Shown in pieces: positions 17,009 to 24,549 of a stretch of 38,261 nucleotides of DNA; the first letter of the stretch is position 1, and each line of letters begins with the position of its first letter. A model generated the notes under the pieces. The model worked only from the letters and a program-made list of their open reading frames with translations, was not told the DNA's origin and made no database searches. The translations under genes and the position numbers were made by a program. The stretch lies in the NCBI GenBank assembly GCA_036845225.1, contig DAIUEJ010000029.1, forward strand, positions 1 to 38,261, written 5' to 3'. The DNA is from FEN-680 sp036845225 (GTDB taxonomy: Bacteria; Actinomycetota; Geothermincolia; Fen-727; Anoxymicrobiaceae).

Positions 17009-17140
17009 GGGTCAGGTCTTTTTTGTTTAGCCAGGAACCTGGCTGGCTGGAAGTCCGCTAAACAAAAAGGACCTGACCCCCAAGAGTTTAGCCTAGAGAT
17101 GGCAAACTGAACAAAAAGGACCTGACCCCGGAAAGTCAAG
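17009..17140. repeat. GGGGTCAGGTCC-family repeat cluster: inverted pair plus third copy
   Basis: Positions 17009-17031 and 17057-17079 are inverted copies, 22 of 23 bases complementary, built on GGGTCAGGTC, a T-run and GTTTAGC; they can fold into a long hairpin with a 25-nt loop. A third copy, 17104-17130, repeats the AAAAAGGACCTGACCCC core in the same direction as the second arm, and its extension to 17140 matches the reverse complement of copy A (8721-8748) at 27 of 28 bases. The cluster fills the divergent intergenic region between the GDT1 gene and the HMGCS-like operon and probably affects or supplies leader structure for one of them. Confidence 0.8.
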
Positions 17141-17237
17141 TGGAAAGCGGGAGAACCCTCGTATATCATTCACCGTGCATTCCGCGCCCCGGCCTGAGGG
17201 GCGCGCGACTGTGGAGATCAACGACCAGGGGGTAATT

Positions 17238-18641
17238 ATGGCAGGAATAGTGGCTTATGGGGCCTACATCCCCTGGCTCCGGCTCGAGCGCAAGCTCATG
17301 GCCGAGAGCTGGGGAATACCGGGAGCCCCGGGAGAGATCGCGATAGGCAACTTCGACGAGGATGCCGTCACTCTGGCGGTCGAGGCCAGCCGCGACTGCA
17401 TCGCCGACGACCCGGCGGGCGTGGGCGGCCTGTACTTCGCGTCGACGACCGCGCCGTACGCGGAGAAAGCCAGCTCCACGCTCATCGCGAGCGTCCTCGA
17501 CCTGGCGAAGGAGAGCATGACCGCGGACTTCGGGGCCTCGCCCGGGTGCGCCATCGCCGCGCTGCTGAGCGCCGCGAACGCGGTCGACTCCGGGGCGGCC
17601 GACAGCGTGCTGGTAGCCGCTTCCGAGTACCAGGTCGCACGCCCGAAGACGGCTGACGAGCAGACCTGGGGCGACGGCGCCGGGGCGGTACTGGTGGGCA
17701 AGGACAATGTCATCGCCGAGATCAAGGGCATCTACTCGTCCTACGGGGACGAATCGATGGGGACCTGGCGCCTGCCGGCGGAGGAGCTCAAGCGGGAGTC
17801 AAACCCCCGCTGGCACTCGGCGAACGTCTTCATCCCGGACATCACGACCGCCGTAAAAGAGGCGATCAAGAAGTTCGGGGTCGGCCCGGAGGACATCAGC
17901 AAGCTGGTGGTCATGGCGCCGGACTTCCGCAGCCACCAGCAGGTCGCCAAGGCCCTTGGCATCAAGGACCCGTCAATGGTACAGGACGCCCTCTTCGCGT
18001 TCGTCGGCGGCTGCGGCGCGGCACAGCCTCTCATGATGCTCGCGGGCGCCCTGGAGGAAGCGAGCCCCGGCGACAAGATACTGGTAGCCGGCGGCGGCGA
18101 CACCTACGACGTGGTGCTCCTCGAGGTCACGGACAGGATAAAGGACCTGCCAGCGCGAAGGGGCATCAAGGGGCACATCGGCTCCAAGCACAACCTCGAC
18201 TCGTACGCGAAGTACCTCAGCTACAAGGACCTGGTGCCGCTGGAGCCCGAGGACAACTCCTCGTCGGCGATCCAGATGTGGCGCGACCGCAAGTCGATCC
18301 TGCCGCTCTACGGCAGGAAGTGCGAGGCGTGCGACCTGGTCTACTTCCCGCCGCGCCGGGTATGCCCGAACTGTCACGCCTACGACAAGAACGTTGACTG
18401 GAAGCTCGCCCGCAAAGGCAAGCTCTGGAACTTCATCGACGACAACCTCGCTCCTTCTCCAGAGCCTCCCACCACGCTGACCATAACCGACCTCGATGAC
18501 GGCGCGAGGATCTTCCTGCAGATGACTGACCGCGAGGTCTCCTCAACGGAACTCGGCATGGACGTAGAGCTCACTTTCCGGAAAATCCACGATGGCGGCG
18601 GCTTCCACAATTATTTCTGGAAGACCCGGCCCGTCCGCTAA
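17238..18641 (+). CDS. HMG-CoA synthase-like (thiolase-fold) protein fused to a DUF35 zinc-ribbon/OB domain
   Basis: This is a 467-residue cytoplasmic protein. Residues ~1-340 are a thiolase-fold, archaeal-type HMG-CoA synthase-like domain with putative nucleophile Cys104 (DFGASPGCAIAALL) and WGDGAGAVLVG. Residues ~355-467 are a DUF35 module: a zinc ribbon C-x2-C-x10-C-x2-C (Cys362, 365, 376, 379), then an OB-like fold (KLWNFIDDN, LTITDLDDGARIF). In archaea separate thiolase, HMGCS and DUF35 proteins form one complex that channels acetoacetyl-CoA; here two parts are fused and the thiolase is next door. The HxPN motif holding the catalytic His of true HMGCS appears as APDFRSHQQ (227-235), so the activity may be another acyl-CoA condensation. 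ATG 17238 follows AGGGGG by 6 nt; the frame's upstream extension lacks homology. Confidence 0.82.
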   Translation: MAGIVAYGAYIPWLRLERKLMAESWGIPGAPGEIAIGNFDEDAVTLAVEASRDCIADDPAGVGGLYFASTTAPYAEKASSTLIASVLDLAKESMTADFGASPGCAIAALLSAANAVDSGAADSVLVAASEYQVARPKTADEQTWGDGAGAVLVGKDNVIAEIKGIYSSYGDESMGTWRLPAEELKRESNPRWHSANVFIPDITTAVKEAIKKFGVGPEDISKLVVMAPDFRSHQQVAKALGIKDPSMVQDALFAFVGGCGAAQPLMMLAGALEEASPGDKILVAGGGDTYDVVLLEVTDRIKDLPARRGIKGHIGSKHNLDSYAKYLSYKDLVPLEPEDNSSSAIQMWRDRKSILPLYGRKCEACDLVYFPPRRVCPNCHAYDKNVDWKLARKGKLWNFIDDNLAPSPEPPTTLTITDLDDGARIFLQMTDREVSSTELGMDVELTFRKIHDGGGFHNYFWKTRPVR

Positions 18642-18654
18642 GGAGGTATACAGA

Positions 18655-19818
18655 ATGGCTGATCTTAAAGACGTTGCCGTAATCGGCGTCGGCGCGACCA
18701 AGTTCGGCGAGAACTACCAGTGGGGCGTCGATGACATGCTCACCATCGCGTGCTTCGAGGCGATGGAGGACGCGGGGATCAAGCCCGAGGCGATAGAGGC
18801 GGGTTGGATCGGGATTCAGTACCCCTTCACGGGATTCTCCGGAGCGACTCTGTCCGACGCGATAAAGACCTACGACATACCTATCACGCACACCGAGAAC
18901 TACTGCGTGAGCGGGCTGGACGCGTTCCGCAACGCGTGCCTGGCCGTGGCGAGCGAGCAGTTCGACATGGTCATCGCCTGCGGCGTGGAGAAGATCACCG
19001 ACCAGGGAGGGCGCGGTCTGCCCACCTCGGGGTTCGGCCACCCGGTCCAGATGTCGGGGCTGACAGCCCCATCGGCTTTCGGGCTGGCTTTCCCGCGGCA
19101 CTCCAAGGAGTTCGGCACCACCAAGGAGCACCTGGCGCACGTCGCGGTCAAGAACCACTTCAACGGCGCCGTTAACCCCAAGGCGCACTTCCGCCGCGAG
19201 GTGACCCTCGAGCAGGTCATGAAGGCTCCCATCATCAGCGGGCCGCTCGGCCTGTTGGACTGCTGCCCGATTTCTGACGGCTCTGCCGCGGCGATCATCA
19301 CGCGCAAGGACATCGCAGCCAAGTACCGCGACGACTTCGTGACCATCAAGGGCATGGGCTTCGCGACATACACCAACCTCATGATGTACGACAAGAACTT
19401 CGACTACCTGGCGTGGCGCCCGACCGTCAAGGCCGCCGAGAAAGCTTACGCGATGGCGGGCATAACGGACCCGCCCAACGAGGTGGACCTCGCAGAGTGC
19501 CACGACTGTTTCACCATCACCGAGATCCTGAACGTCGAAGACCTCGGCTTCTGCAAGAAGGGTGACGGCGGCCCTGCGATGGCGGAAGGCCGCTTCAACA
19601 TCGACGGGCAGGTCGCGGTGAACCCCTCCGGCGGGCTGAAGTGCTTCGGGCATCCAATCGGCGCGACCGGCGTCCGCATGGTCTACGAGGTCACCAAGCA
19701 ACTGCAGGGGCGCGCGGACGGCCGCCAGCGCGAGAACGCGAAGGTGGGCATGGCGCACAACCTGGGAGGGCTCGGCGGCGTGGTCTGCGGGGTCGTTATC
19801 CTGACAAACGAGAAATAA
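18655..19818 (+). CDS. Thiolase family protein (acetyl-CoA acetyltransferase, SCP-x type)
   Basis: This 387-residue thiolase is predicted to make or cleave beta-ketoacyl-CoA, for example condensing two acetyl-CoA to acetoacetyl-CoA for the neighbouring HMGCS-like protein. Cys84 in ENYCVSGLDAFRNA is the acyl-binding nucleophile. His333 in GHPIGATG (332-339) and the Cys378 region (GGLGGVVCG) complete the active site; ECHDCFTITE (281-290) is typical of SCP-x/archaeal-type thiolases, in place of the classical NEAFA motif. A perfect AGGAGG lies 8 nt before ATG 18655 and overlaps the preceding stop, so the two genes are one operon. It ends 20 nt before a strong terminator. A role in mevalonate synthesis versus degradation of an acyl-CoA (as with BbsAB-type pairs) cannot be settled here. 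Confidence 0.88.
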   Translation: MADLKDVAVIGVGATKFGENYQWGVDDMLTIACFEAMEDAGIKPEAIEAGWIGIQYPFTGFSGATLSDAIKTYDIPITHTENYCVSGLDAFRNACLAVASEQFDMVIACGVEKITDQGGRGLPTSGFGHPVQMSGLTAPSAFGLAFPRHSKEFGTTKEHLAHVAVKNHFNGAVNPKAHFRREVTLEQVMKAPIISGPLGLLDCCPISDGSAAAIITRKDIAAKYRDDFVTIKGMGFATYTNLMMYDKNFDYLAWRPTVKAAEKAYAMAGITDPPNEVDLAECHDCFTITEILNVEDLGFCKKGDGGPAMAEGRFNIDGQVAVNPSGGLKCFGHPIGATGVRMVYEVTKQLQGRADGRQRENAKVGMAHNLGGLGGVVCGVVILTNEK

Positions 19819-19837
19819 GAACAGCAAGACCGGCACA

Positions 19838-19870
19838 GAGGGCGGGCTCCAGGCCCGCCCTCTTTTTTTT
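19838..19870 (+). terminator. Rho-independent terminator of the HMGCS-like/thiolase operon
   Basis: A 10-bp perfect GC-rich stem GAGGGCGGGC / GCCCGCCCTC (19838-19847 with 19853-19862) and a 5-nt loop are followed by eight T (19863-19870). It lies 20 nt after the thiolase stop and touches the stop codon of the convergent methyltransferase gene. Confidence 0.93.
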
Positions 19871-20488
19871 CTACCGCCGGGTCGCGCTCACCAGCATCGC
19901 TGGCGGAAACCTGTTCGCTTTGCGGGCGGAGCCCGGCTCGAAGGAGGCATCCCTCAGAAGCCCGGTGAGGCTGGCCCTGGTGAAGTAGTGGTCGTCCGCG
20001 GCTTTCGCTCTTCCGTATGCGAGCATCAGCTTCCCCGCAAGGCCTTCAGAGCACATGTCGCAGATGTAGAGTCTGCCCGAAGGCCTCAGCACTCGTGCTG
20101 CTTCAGCGAGCGCCTCGCGAGGCTCGGGGAAATGGTGGAACGCGATGCAGGAAGTGACGATGTCGAACTCGCCTTCCCCGAACGGCAGAGACTCCGCCGG
20201 CGCGCACAGGAAATCTATGTCCGCCTGCGCGCTCGAGAGCTCCCGCGCGACTGCCAGCATGCCTTCGCTCGGGTCGATCCCCGCCAGGCGTCCCGCGCCC
20301 GCGGCCGCGAAGCGCCGCAGCAGGTCGCCGGTGCCGCAGCCGAGGTCGAGGATGTCCCGGCCGGCCACGTCGCCGATCTCTGCCATCACCCTACGATGGA
20401 CCGGCTCGAAGAAGTGCCTCCAGGTGAAAGACTGCTCGTACGTCGAGGACCAGGCGTCGAAACGCTCTCTGTCTTTTCCCTTATCCAT
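19871..20488 (-). CDS. Class I SAM-dependent methyltransferase (UbiE/Methyltransf_11 type)
   Basis: This 205-residue soluble methyltransferase has motif I ILDLGCGTGD (46-55), acidic motif II GIDPSEGML, motif III-like FDIVTSCIAFHHFPEP, and post-motif ARVLRPSGRLYICDM. These are typical of the ubiquinone/menaquinone-type and related small-molecule methyltransferases. The frame opens at ATG 20506, but ATG 20488 has GGAGG 6 nt upstream and starts the conserved RFDAWSSTYEQSFTWRHFFEP region, so it is chosen. The substrate is unknown and no quinone or other biosynthetic genes adjoin it. It converges with the thiolase operon. Confidence 0.85.
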   Translation of the reverse strand: MDKGKDRERFDAWSSTYEQSFTWRHFFEPVHRRVMAEIGDVAGRDILDLGCGTGDLLRRFAAAGAGRLAGIDPSEGMLAVARELSSAQADIDFLCAPAESLPFGEGEFDIVTSCIAFHHFPEPREALAEAARVLRPSGRLYICDMCSEGLAGKLMLAYGRAKAADDHYFTRASLTGLLRDASFEPGSARKANRFPPAMLVSATRR

Positions 20489-20512
20489 CCTCGACCTCCG
20501 GGCCATCCGCGA

Positions 20513-20543
20513 TTGACACCGTCAAGCCTGATACAGTTATATT
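20513..20543 (+). promoter_or_regulatory. Sigma70-type promoter for the small membrane protein gene
   Basis: TTGACA (20513-20518) and TATATT (20538-20543) are 19 nt apart (18 for the overlapping TTATAT). Transcription would start near 20550, which places the TTG at 20548 outside the message and favours the start at 20620 for the gene that follows. Prediction only. Confidence 0.5.
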
Positions 20544-20619
20544 CGTTTTGGCAAGCTTCGGCGCTCCGGGGCAATCGACCACGGGAGGCGCCGCCCCGGC
20601 AGTCCGAAAGGAATGGCAG

Positions 20620-20904
20620 TTGGCGTTCTTGTTCATCCCCATCGTCCTGGCCCCGGTTTTCGCGATCCTCTGGCTGCTCAGGCGTGCTCTACTGCGGAAT
20701 GACGATATGAGCGACTCGACACCCCGATTCGGCCGCATCCGGCACGACGTGGTGGTCGGTGGGCTCGAGGCGTTCCAGATGGGGGAAGTGGTGGACATCA
20801 CCGCTATCGAACCAGACCCCGACAAACCCAGGTTCAAGTACGTGGTCTTCTCGAAGGCCCTGGAGAAGACTTTCAAGCTGTCGGAAGACGAGATCGAAGT
20901 CTGA
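20620..20904 (+). CDS. Small single-TM membrane protein of unknown function
   Basis: I do not recognise this 94-residue protein. It has one N-terminal transmembrane segment (residues ~2-25, LFIPIVLAPVFAILWLLRR with positive residues after it, so the tail is probably cytoplasmic), followed by a soluble domain of about 65 residues with GEVVDITAIEPDPDKPRF and YVVFSKALEKTFKLSEDEIE. TTG 20620 has AAGGA 7 nt upstream and lies ~70 nt after the predicted promoter. Longer (TTG 20548) or soluble (ATG 20707) versions are possible. It converges with the radical SAM gene (11-nt gap). Confidence 0.6.
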   Translation: MAFLFIPIVLAPVFAILWLLRRALLRNDDMSDSTPRFGRIRHDVVVGGLEAFQMGEVVDITAIEPDPDKPRFKYVVFSKALEKTFKLSEDEIEV

Positions 20905-20915
20905 GCGCGGGCCGC

Positions 20916-22373
20916 TCAGTAGTCCACCCCGAGGAAATACTTCCAGTCCAGCTTGTAGCGCCTCTTTTCGAGGATGCGGTCGCGCATGCCCTGCGGTACG
21001 AGCCGGGTCTTCAAGAAGAGATCGAGCCCGGCCGTCGCCACCCGTGACAAGGGCCAGGGGAGCGCGGCGCACTTCCTGTACGCGACCATCAGCAGCACGA
21101 AGTTCTCGCAGACCATCCTCACCTGGTCGCGCGTCATCCTGTCGAGCTTCAGCTCCGACCGGCCTGAGAACAGCGTGTCGGGGGTCGAGTCCCCCAGCAT
21201 GCCGCCTTCCGCGCAGACGTCGTGGATGCGCGTGTTCGGGAAAGGGCACAGCGCCGTGACCTGCGCGAGGTCAGGCTCGATCGCCGAGTTCATCTTGACG
21301 GTGTCGAGCGCCATCGCCAGCGTCTCGTGCGGAAAGCCGGTCATGTTCAAAGAGACGGTGGGGATGCCGTGCTCGTGGCAGAGCGCGAAGGCGGCCAGTA
21401 TCTTGTCGTCGGGCATCGGGCGGCCGAGGACGTTCTTCCTCAGCCAGAGGTTGCCGCTCTCTACGCCCATCGCAATGGCGCTGCAGCCGGCGTCCGCCAG
21501 CAGCGCGACCATCTCGTCATTGAGGAGGTCGACACGCCCGTTGCATATGAACGGCAGGCCCACCCGCTCCTTGTACATCGAAGCGAACTCGCGGAACCAG
21601 CGGCGGTCCAGCGTGAGGATGTCGTCGTCGAACCTGACCTGCTCGATGGAAGGGTCGACCGCGCGCGCGCTCTCTATCTCCGCCACCACGTTGGCGGGGC
21701 TGCGGAACCGCACGTACTTCTTGCCGTTCGGGTAGATGGCTTTCTGGATGTGGTTGCAGCAGTAGGAGCAGTCGAAGGGGCAGCCCCGCGACGCCATCAT
21801 GGTGAGGCGCTTCTTCTGGTTCGCCGCGAAGTCCTTCACCTCGAAGAGGTCGCGCTTGGGGAAGGGCAGGCTGTCCAGGTCCTCGACAAGCGGGCGCACC
21901 GGGTTGCGCACTACGTCGCCGTCGCGCTTGGACCATATGCTCGCGATGCTCTCGACCGCGCCTCCGGCGTCCAGCGCGTCGCATAACTCGAGGAGAGCCG
22001 CCTCGCCTTCGCCGACGCAGATGTAATCTATCGCCGGCTCCGCGATCGTTCCCTCAGGGTCGATTGTGGGATGGACGCCGCCGCACGCCACCGGCAGAGC
22101 GAGGTCCTCCTTGACCCAGCCGGCGAGCTCCCTGACCTTGCTGAACTGCAGCGTGGTGGCGGAGAACGCGACGAGGCCGGGAGCGGACTGGCGCAACCGG
22201 TCGATCAGCTCGCCGCGCGCGGCCGGCGCGACCAGGTGCACGAGATCCACGGAGTGGCCTGCCTGTTCCAGCACTGAGGAGAGATAACCGATGCCCAGGT
22301 AGACGCGGCCCTGCGGCTCCGTGTGTGTCTCCTGGGTCTCGAAGTAGTCGGGATAAACAAATGTGACCTTCAT
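20916..22373 (-). CDS. B12-binding-domain radical SAM protein
   Basis: This is a 485-residue class B radical SAM enzyme. Residues 1-~140 are the Rossmann-like cobalamin-binding domain (MKVTFVYPDYF start, CGGVHPTIDPEG near 97-108, DYICVGEGE). The radical SAM core carries RGCPFDCSYC with Cys198, 202 and 205 for the 4Fe-4S cluster, followed by VRFDDDILTLD, AIAMGVESGN and NMTGFPHETL, normal for the family. Members include methyltransferases and ring-forming enzymes such as BchE- or hopanoid-type proteins; the substrate cannot be told from sequence. ATG 22373 starts the conserved N-terminus. The upstream gap to the plsC gene carries a hairpin repeat. Confidence 0.88.
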   Translation of the reverse strand: MKVTFVYPDYFETQETHTEPQGRVYLGIGYLSSVLEQAGHSVDLVHLVAPAARGELIDRLRQSAPGLVAFSATTLQFSKVRELAGWVKEDLALPVACGGVHPTIDPEGTIAEPAIDYICVGEGEAALLELCDALDAGGAVESIASIWSKRDGDVVRNPVRPLVEDLDSLPFPKRDLFEVKDFAANQKKRLTMMASRGCPFDCSYCCNHIQKAIYPNGKKYVRFRSPANVVAEIESARAVDPSIEQVRFDDDILTLDRRWFREFASMYKERVGLPFICNGRVDLLNDEMVALLADAGCSAIAMGVESGNLWLRKNVLGRPMPDDKILAAFALCHEHGIPTVSLNMTGFPHETLAMALDTVKMNSAIEPDLAQVTALCPFPNTRIHDVCAEGGMLGDSTPDTLFSGRSELKLDRMTRDQVRMVCENFVLLMVAYRKCAALPWPLSRVATAGLDLFLKTRLVPQGMRDRILEKRRYKLDWKYFLGVDY

Positions 22374-22393
22374 CCGCGAAATGATACTACAAA

Positions 22394-22425
22394 GGGGTCA
22401 CGCACCGTTAGACGGTGCTGTCCCC
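22394..22425. repeat. Hairpin repeat with GGGGTCA...TGTCCCC ends
   Basis: The inner arms GCACCGT (22402-22408) and ACGGTGC (22412-22418) pair perfectly around a TAG loop. The outer GGGGTCA and TGTCCCC are nearly complementary. The GGGGTCA end recalls the other GGGGTCAG repeats in the window, but the core differs, so this is a related or separate class. It lies between the divergent radical SAM and acyltransferase genes. Confidence 0.7.
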
Positions 22426-22499
22426 GGAAGCCTACTGTGCTATCCTGTATTGCGCGAGTTGGACTGCAGGGCCACGCTACACACGAACGGATGCCAACC

Positions 22500-23264
22500 A
22501 TGAATGTATATCAGATGCTCGCATATGAAAGCATGCGGACGTTCTTCGGTCCGTGGCTCACCTTTGCGTTCAGGATCCGCACCGAAGGGGCCGAGAACAT
22601 CCCGAAGGACACCGGCGCGCTTCTCATCTGTAACCACCGCTCCATCCTGGACCCGGTCGCCCTGATGACGGAAGTGGACCGCTACATCCACTTCGTGGCG
22701 GGCTCTCACGGCTTCGTGGTGCCGATGGTCAAGACGTTCTACCACATGACAGGGATGGTGCGACTGTCGCTCAAGGGCGGCTCGAGGAGCGGGCGCGGCC
22801 TGGATGAGGCGGTCCAGTTGATGAAGGACGGCGAGATCGTCGGGATCTTCCCCGAGGGCATCGAGTCGTTCATGCGGCCCGACAAGTCGAGCAAGATCAG
22901 TTACTTCAGGACGGGCTTTGCGCGCATGGCGCTGGAGGCGGGCGTTCCTATCATACCGGCGGCGGTGGTCCCGACCGAGGAGGTCAAGCTCCCGGCGATA
23001 CCGGGCCGGATAGTGAGCAGCTACGTCGATCACCCGGCTGCGGAAGAGGGTTCGATGCGCTTCATGCTCTACCGCCGGGTGCTGGTCCGCATCGGGCAGC
23101 CTATAGACCTCTCGGGATTTCTCGCCGAGCCGCTCACCAAGACCTCGATAGACACCCTGAGCGGGAAGCTGCGGCGCATCGTCATCAAGCTATACAACGG
23201 TGAGGACCTCGAGAGGTTCCTGACCGGCGAGCTGCCCTTCGATATCTACACCGACCGCGTGTAG
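22500..23264 (+). CDS. 1-acyl-sn-glycerol-3-phosphate acyltransferase (PlsC-like)
   Basis: This is a membrane-associated acyltransferase of 254 residues, predicted to add an acyl group to lysophosphatidate or a related acceptor in phospholipid synthesis. The catalytic NHxxxxD box is NHRSILD (45-51, His46, Asp51); the acceptor-binding FPEG box is at 117-120 (GIFPEGIESF). A third block, GVPIIPAAVVP, is also typical. ATG 22500 or the nearby ATG 22491 could start translation; neither has a strong ribosome site, and the frame extends further upstream without homology. It converges on DUF3068, with a 94-bp palindromic repeat between them. Confidence 0.86.
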   Translation: MNVYQMLAYESMRTFFGPWLTFAFRIRTEGAENIPKDTGALLICNHRSILDPVALMTEVDRYIHFVAGSHGFVVPMVKTFYHMTGMVRLSLKGGSRSGRGLDEAVQLMKDGEIVGIFPEGIESFMRPDKSSKISYFRTGFARMALEAGVPIIPAAVVPTEEVKLPAIPGRIVSSYVDHPAAEEGSMRFMLYRRVLVRIGQPIDLSGFLAEPLTKTSIDTLSGKLRRIVIKLYNGEDLERFLTGELPFDIYTDRV

Positions 23265-23266
23265 TT

Positions 23267-23360
23267 ACGTCGTTCGTTTTCCACTTCTAATTACACTTCT
23301 GAAAGCGCCTGCTCTGCTAGCTATAGAAAAGTGGAAAGAAAAGTGTAAAACGAACGACGT
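23267..23360. repeat. 94-bp near-palindromic element with 20-bp terminal inverted repeats
   Basis: The arms 23267-23286 and 23341-23360 are complementary at 19 of 20 positions and start with ACGTCGTTCG. Inside, two short CACTT-containing motifs recur in both arms in swapped order, so the whole unit folds into a long stem. It exactly fills the gap between convergent plsC-like and DUF3068 genes: it begins 3 nt after the first stop, and its last base is the first base of the other gene's stop triplet. It looks like a MITE or REP unit that may serve as a bidirectional terminator. Confidence 0.8.
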
Positions 23361-24343
23361 CATTCTCTGGTGCCTGCGAAGATCGAGATGAGCAGGCACG
23401 CCGCGCCAAGCAGGAACAGGCCCACAGGCAGATACAGGAACTGCAGCGTGAACTTCTTGATCTCGTCGCTCGCGAAGGTCGCGGCCTCACCCTGGCTCGC
23501 CGCCGTCTCGGAAAAATCGAGCTTCGTTATCACCTGGGTCAGCGCCACGCCGGTCGCCGGGTCGCTGACCGCCATGTATACGGACTCCTGCACGTCCCTG
23601 GTGGCGACGAGGTTTCCCGTGATGGGCTCGATCAGATACTCGACGGACTGGTTGGCCTTGTAGTTGATATCGATGACGGAAGAGTCGGCGACAGGCAGGC
23701 CCGGTTGCGACAGGATCGTCTTGAGCTGCGCCCCGGTCATCTTCGACGGGAATCCCGCCGGGGGTGGCGCCGGCTGTCCGCCGTATTCGGTCTTGAAGAC
23801 GTAGGTTTTTACGCCGTCGACCTTCGCCTGCCCGCTGAACGCGCCTTTCTGAGTCCTGCCGGTGAGCTCGTCCCAGATCGGCAGGTCCGACTTCGGGGTG
23901 TCGAACGGAAACACCAGGTAGTACCCGCTGCGGTTGCGGTTCGAGCCGTGGTCGGCGACCTGCCGCGCGGTCTTCCTGTCGACCGCAAAGGAGTTCTTCT
24001 CGTCCGCGAGGTGGGTCCTGTCCGCCGAGTTTATGACCGCACTGTTGACCTGGATGACGGCCACCGCGCCCGTCGACTGGCGCAGTGGCGAGAACTCTCT
24101 CGCCTGGATGGTCACGCCCGTGGCCTGTGGCCGAGGGCCCGGAGGCGGCTGGCCCGGAGCGCGCACGTACTGGAACAGCGAGCCGTTATAGAAGCGGAGC
24201 AGGTCCAGGTCGGTCGGGACCACCTTCAGCGCTGGAGCGATCGCCAGGCGCCAGAGAGGGGCGAGCACGATCAGCACCAGCGCGGCGACGAACAGGATGA
24301 GGTTCGCCCTATGCGACTTGATCTGCTTCCATCTACCCGGCAT
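23360..24343 (-). CDS. DUF3068 (PorA-like) membrane protein
   Basis: This is a 327-residue protein with an N-terminal transmembrane segment (IKSHRANLILFVAALVLIV region, ~7-30), a long extracytoplasmic domain and a C-terminal transmembrane segment just before the end (LYLPVGLFLLGAACLLISIF). It fits DUF3068, a family common in actinobacteria and named after a porin-related protein; a transport role is not established. Family-like features are YVRAPG, SGYYLVFPFDTPK, YEYLIEP-like SVEYLIEPITGNLV and SQPGLPVADSS. ATG 24343 is preferred because residues upstream in the open frame lack membrane or family features; the ribosome site is weak. Confidence 0.75.
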   Translation of the reverse strand: MPGRWKQIKSHRANLILFVAALVLIVLAPLWRLAIAPALKVVPTDLDLLRFYNGSLFQYVRAPGQPPPGPRPQATGVTIQAREFSPLRQSTGAVAVIQVNSAVINSADRTHLADEKNSFAVDRKTARQVADHGSNRNRSGYYLVFPFDTPKSDLPIWDELTGRTQKGAFSGQAKVDGVKTYVFKTEYGGQPAPPPAGFPSKMTGAQLKTILSQPGLPVADSSVIDINYKANQSVEYLIEPITGNLVATRDVQESVYMAVSDPATGVALTQVITKLDFSETAASQGEAATFASDEIKKFTLQFLYLPVGLFLLGAACLLISIFAGTRE

Positions 24344-24549
24344 CTTCCAAACCGCTCTTCCTTGCTGCGCCGATAACGGGGACCTCACAGGCTTCCAGGG
24401 CCTTCAACCAACGATTGAACGTATTGTAGCGCAGGTGACTCCGGCAGACTATGCGGTCGCCGCCGCACCGGCGGATGCGCGCCCGGGACGTGCAGACTAT
24501 TCCCACTTGATTTGATAGATTATGCAGGTCAACAGACAAGGAGTGGGCC

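Noticed and set aside
16986..17237. Mn2+ riboswitch (yybP-ykoY type) before the GDT1 gene
   Set aside because: The region is explained by the GGGGTCAGGTCC inverted repeats and no riboswitch core was recognisable.
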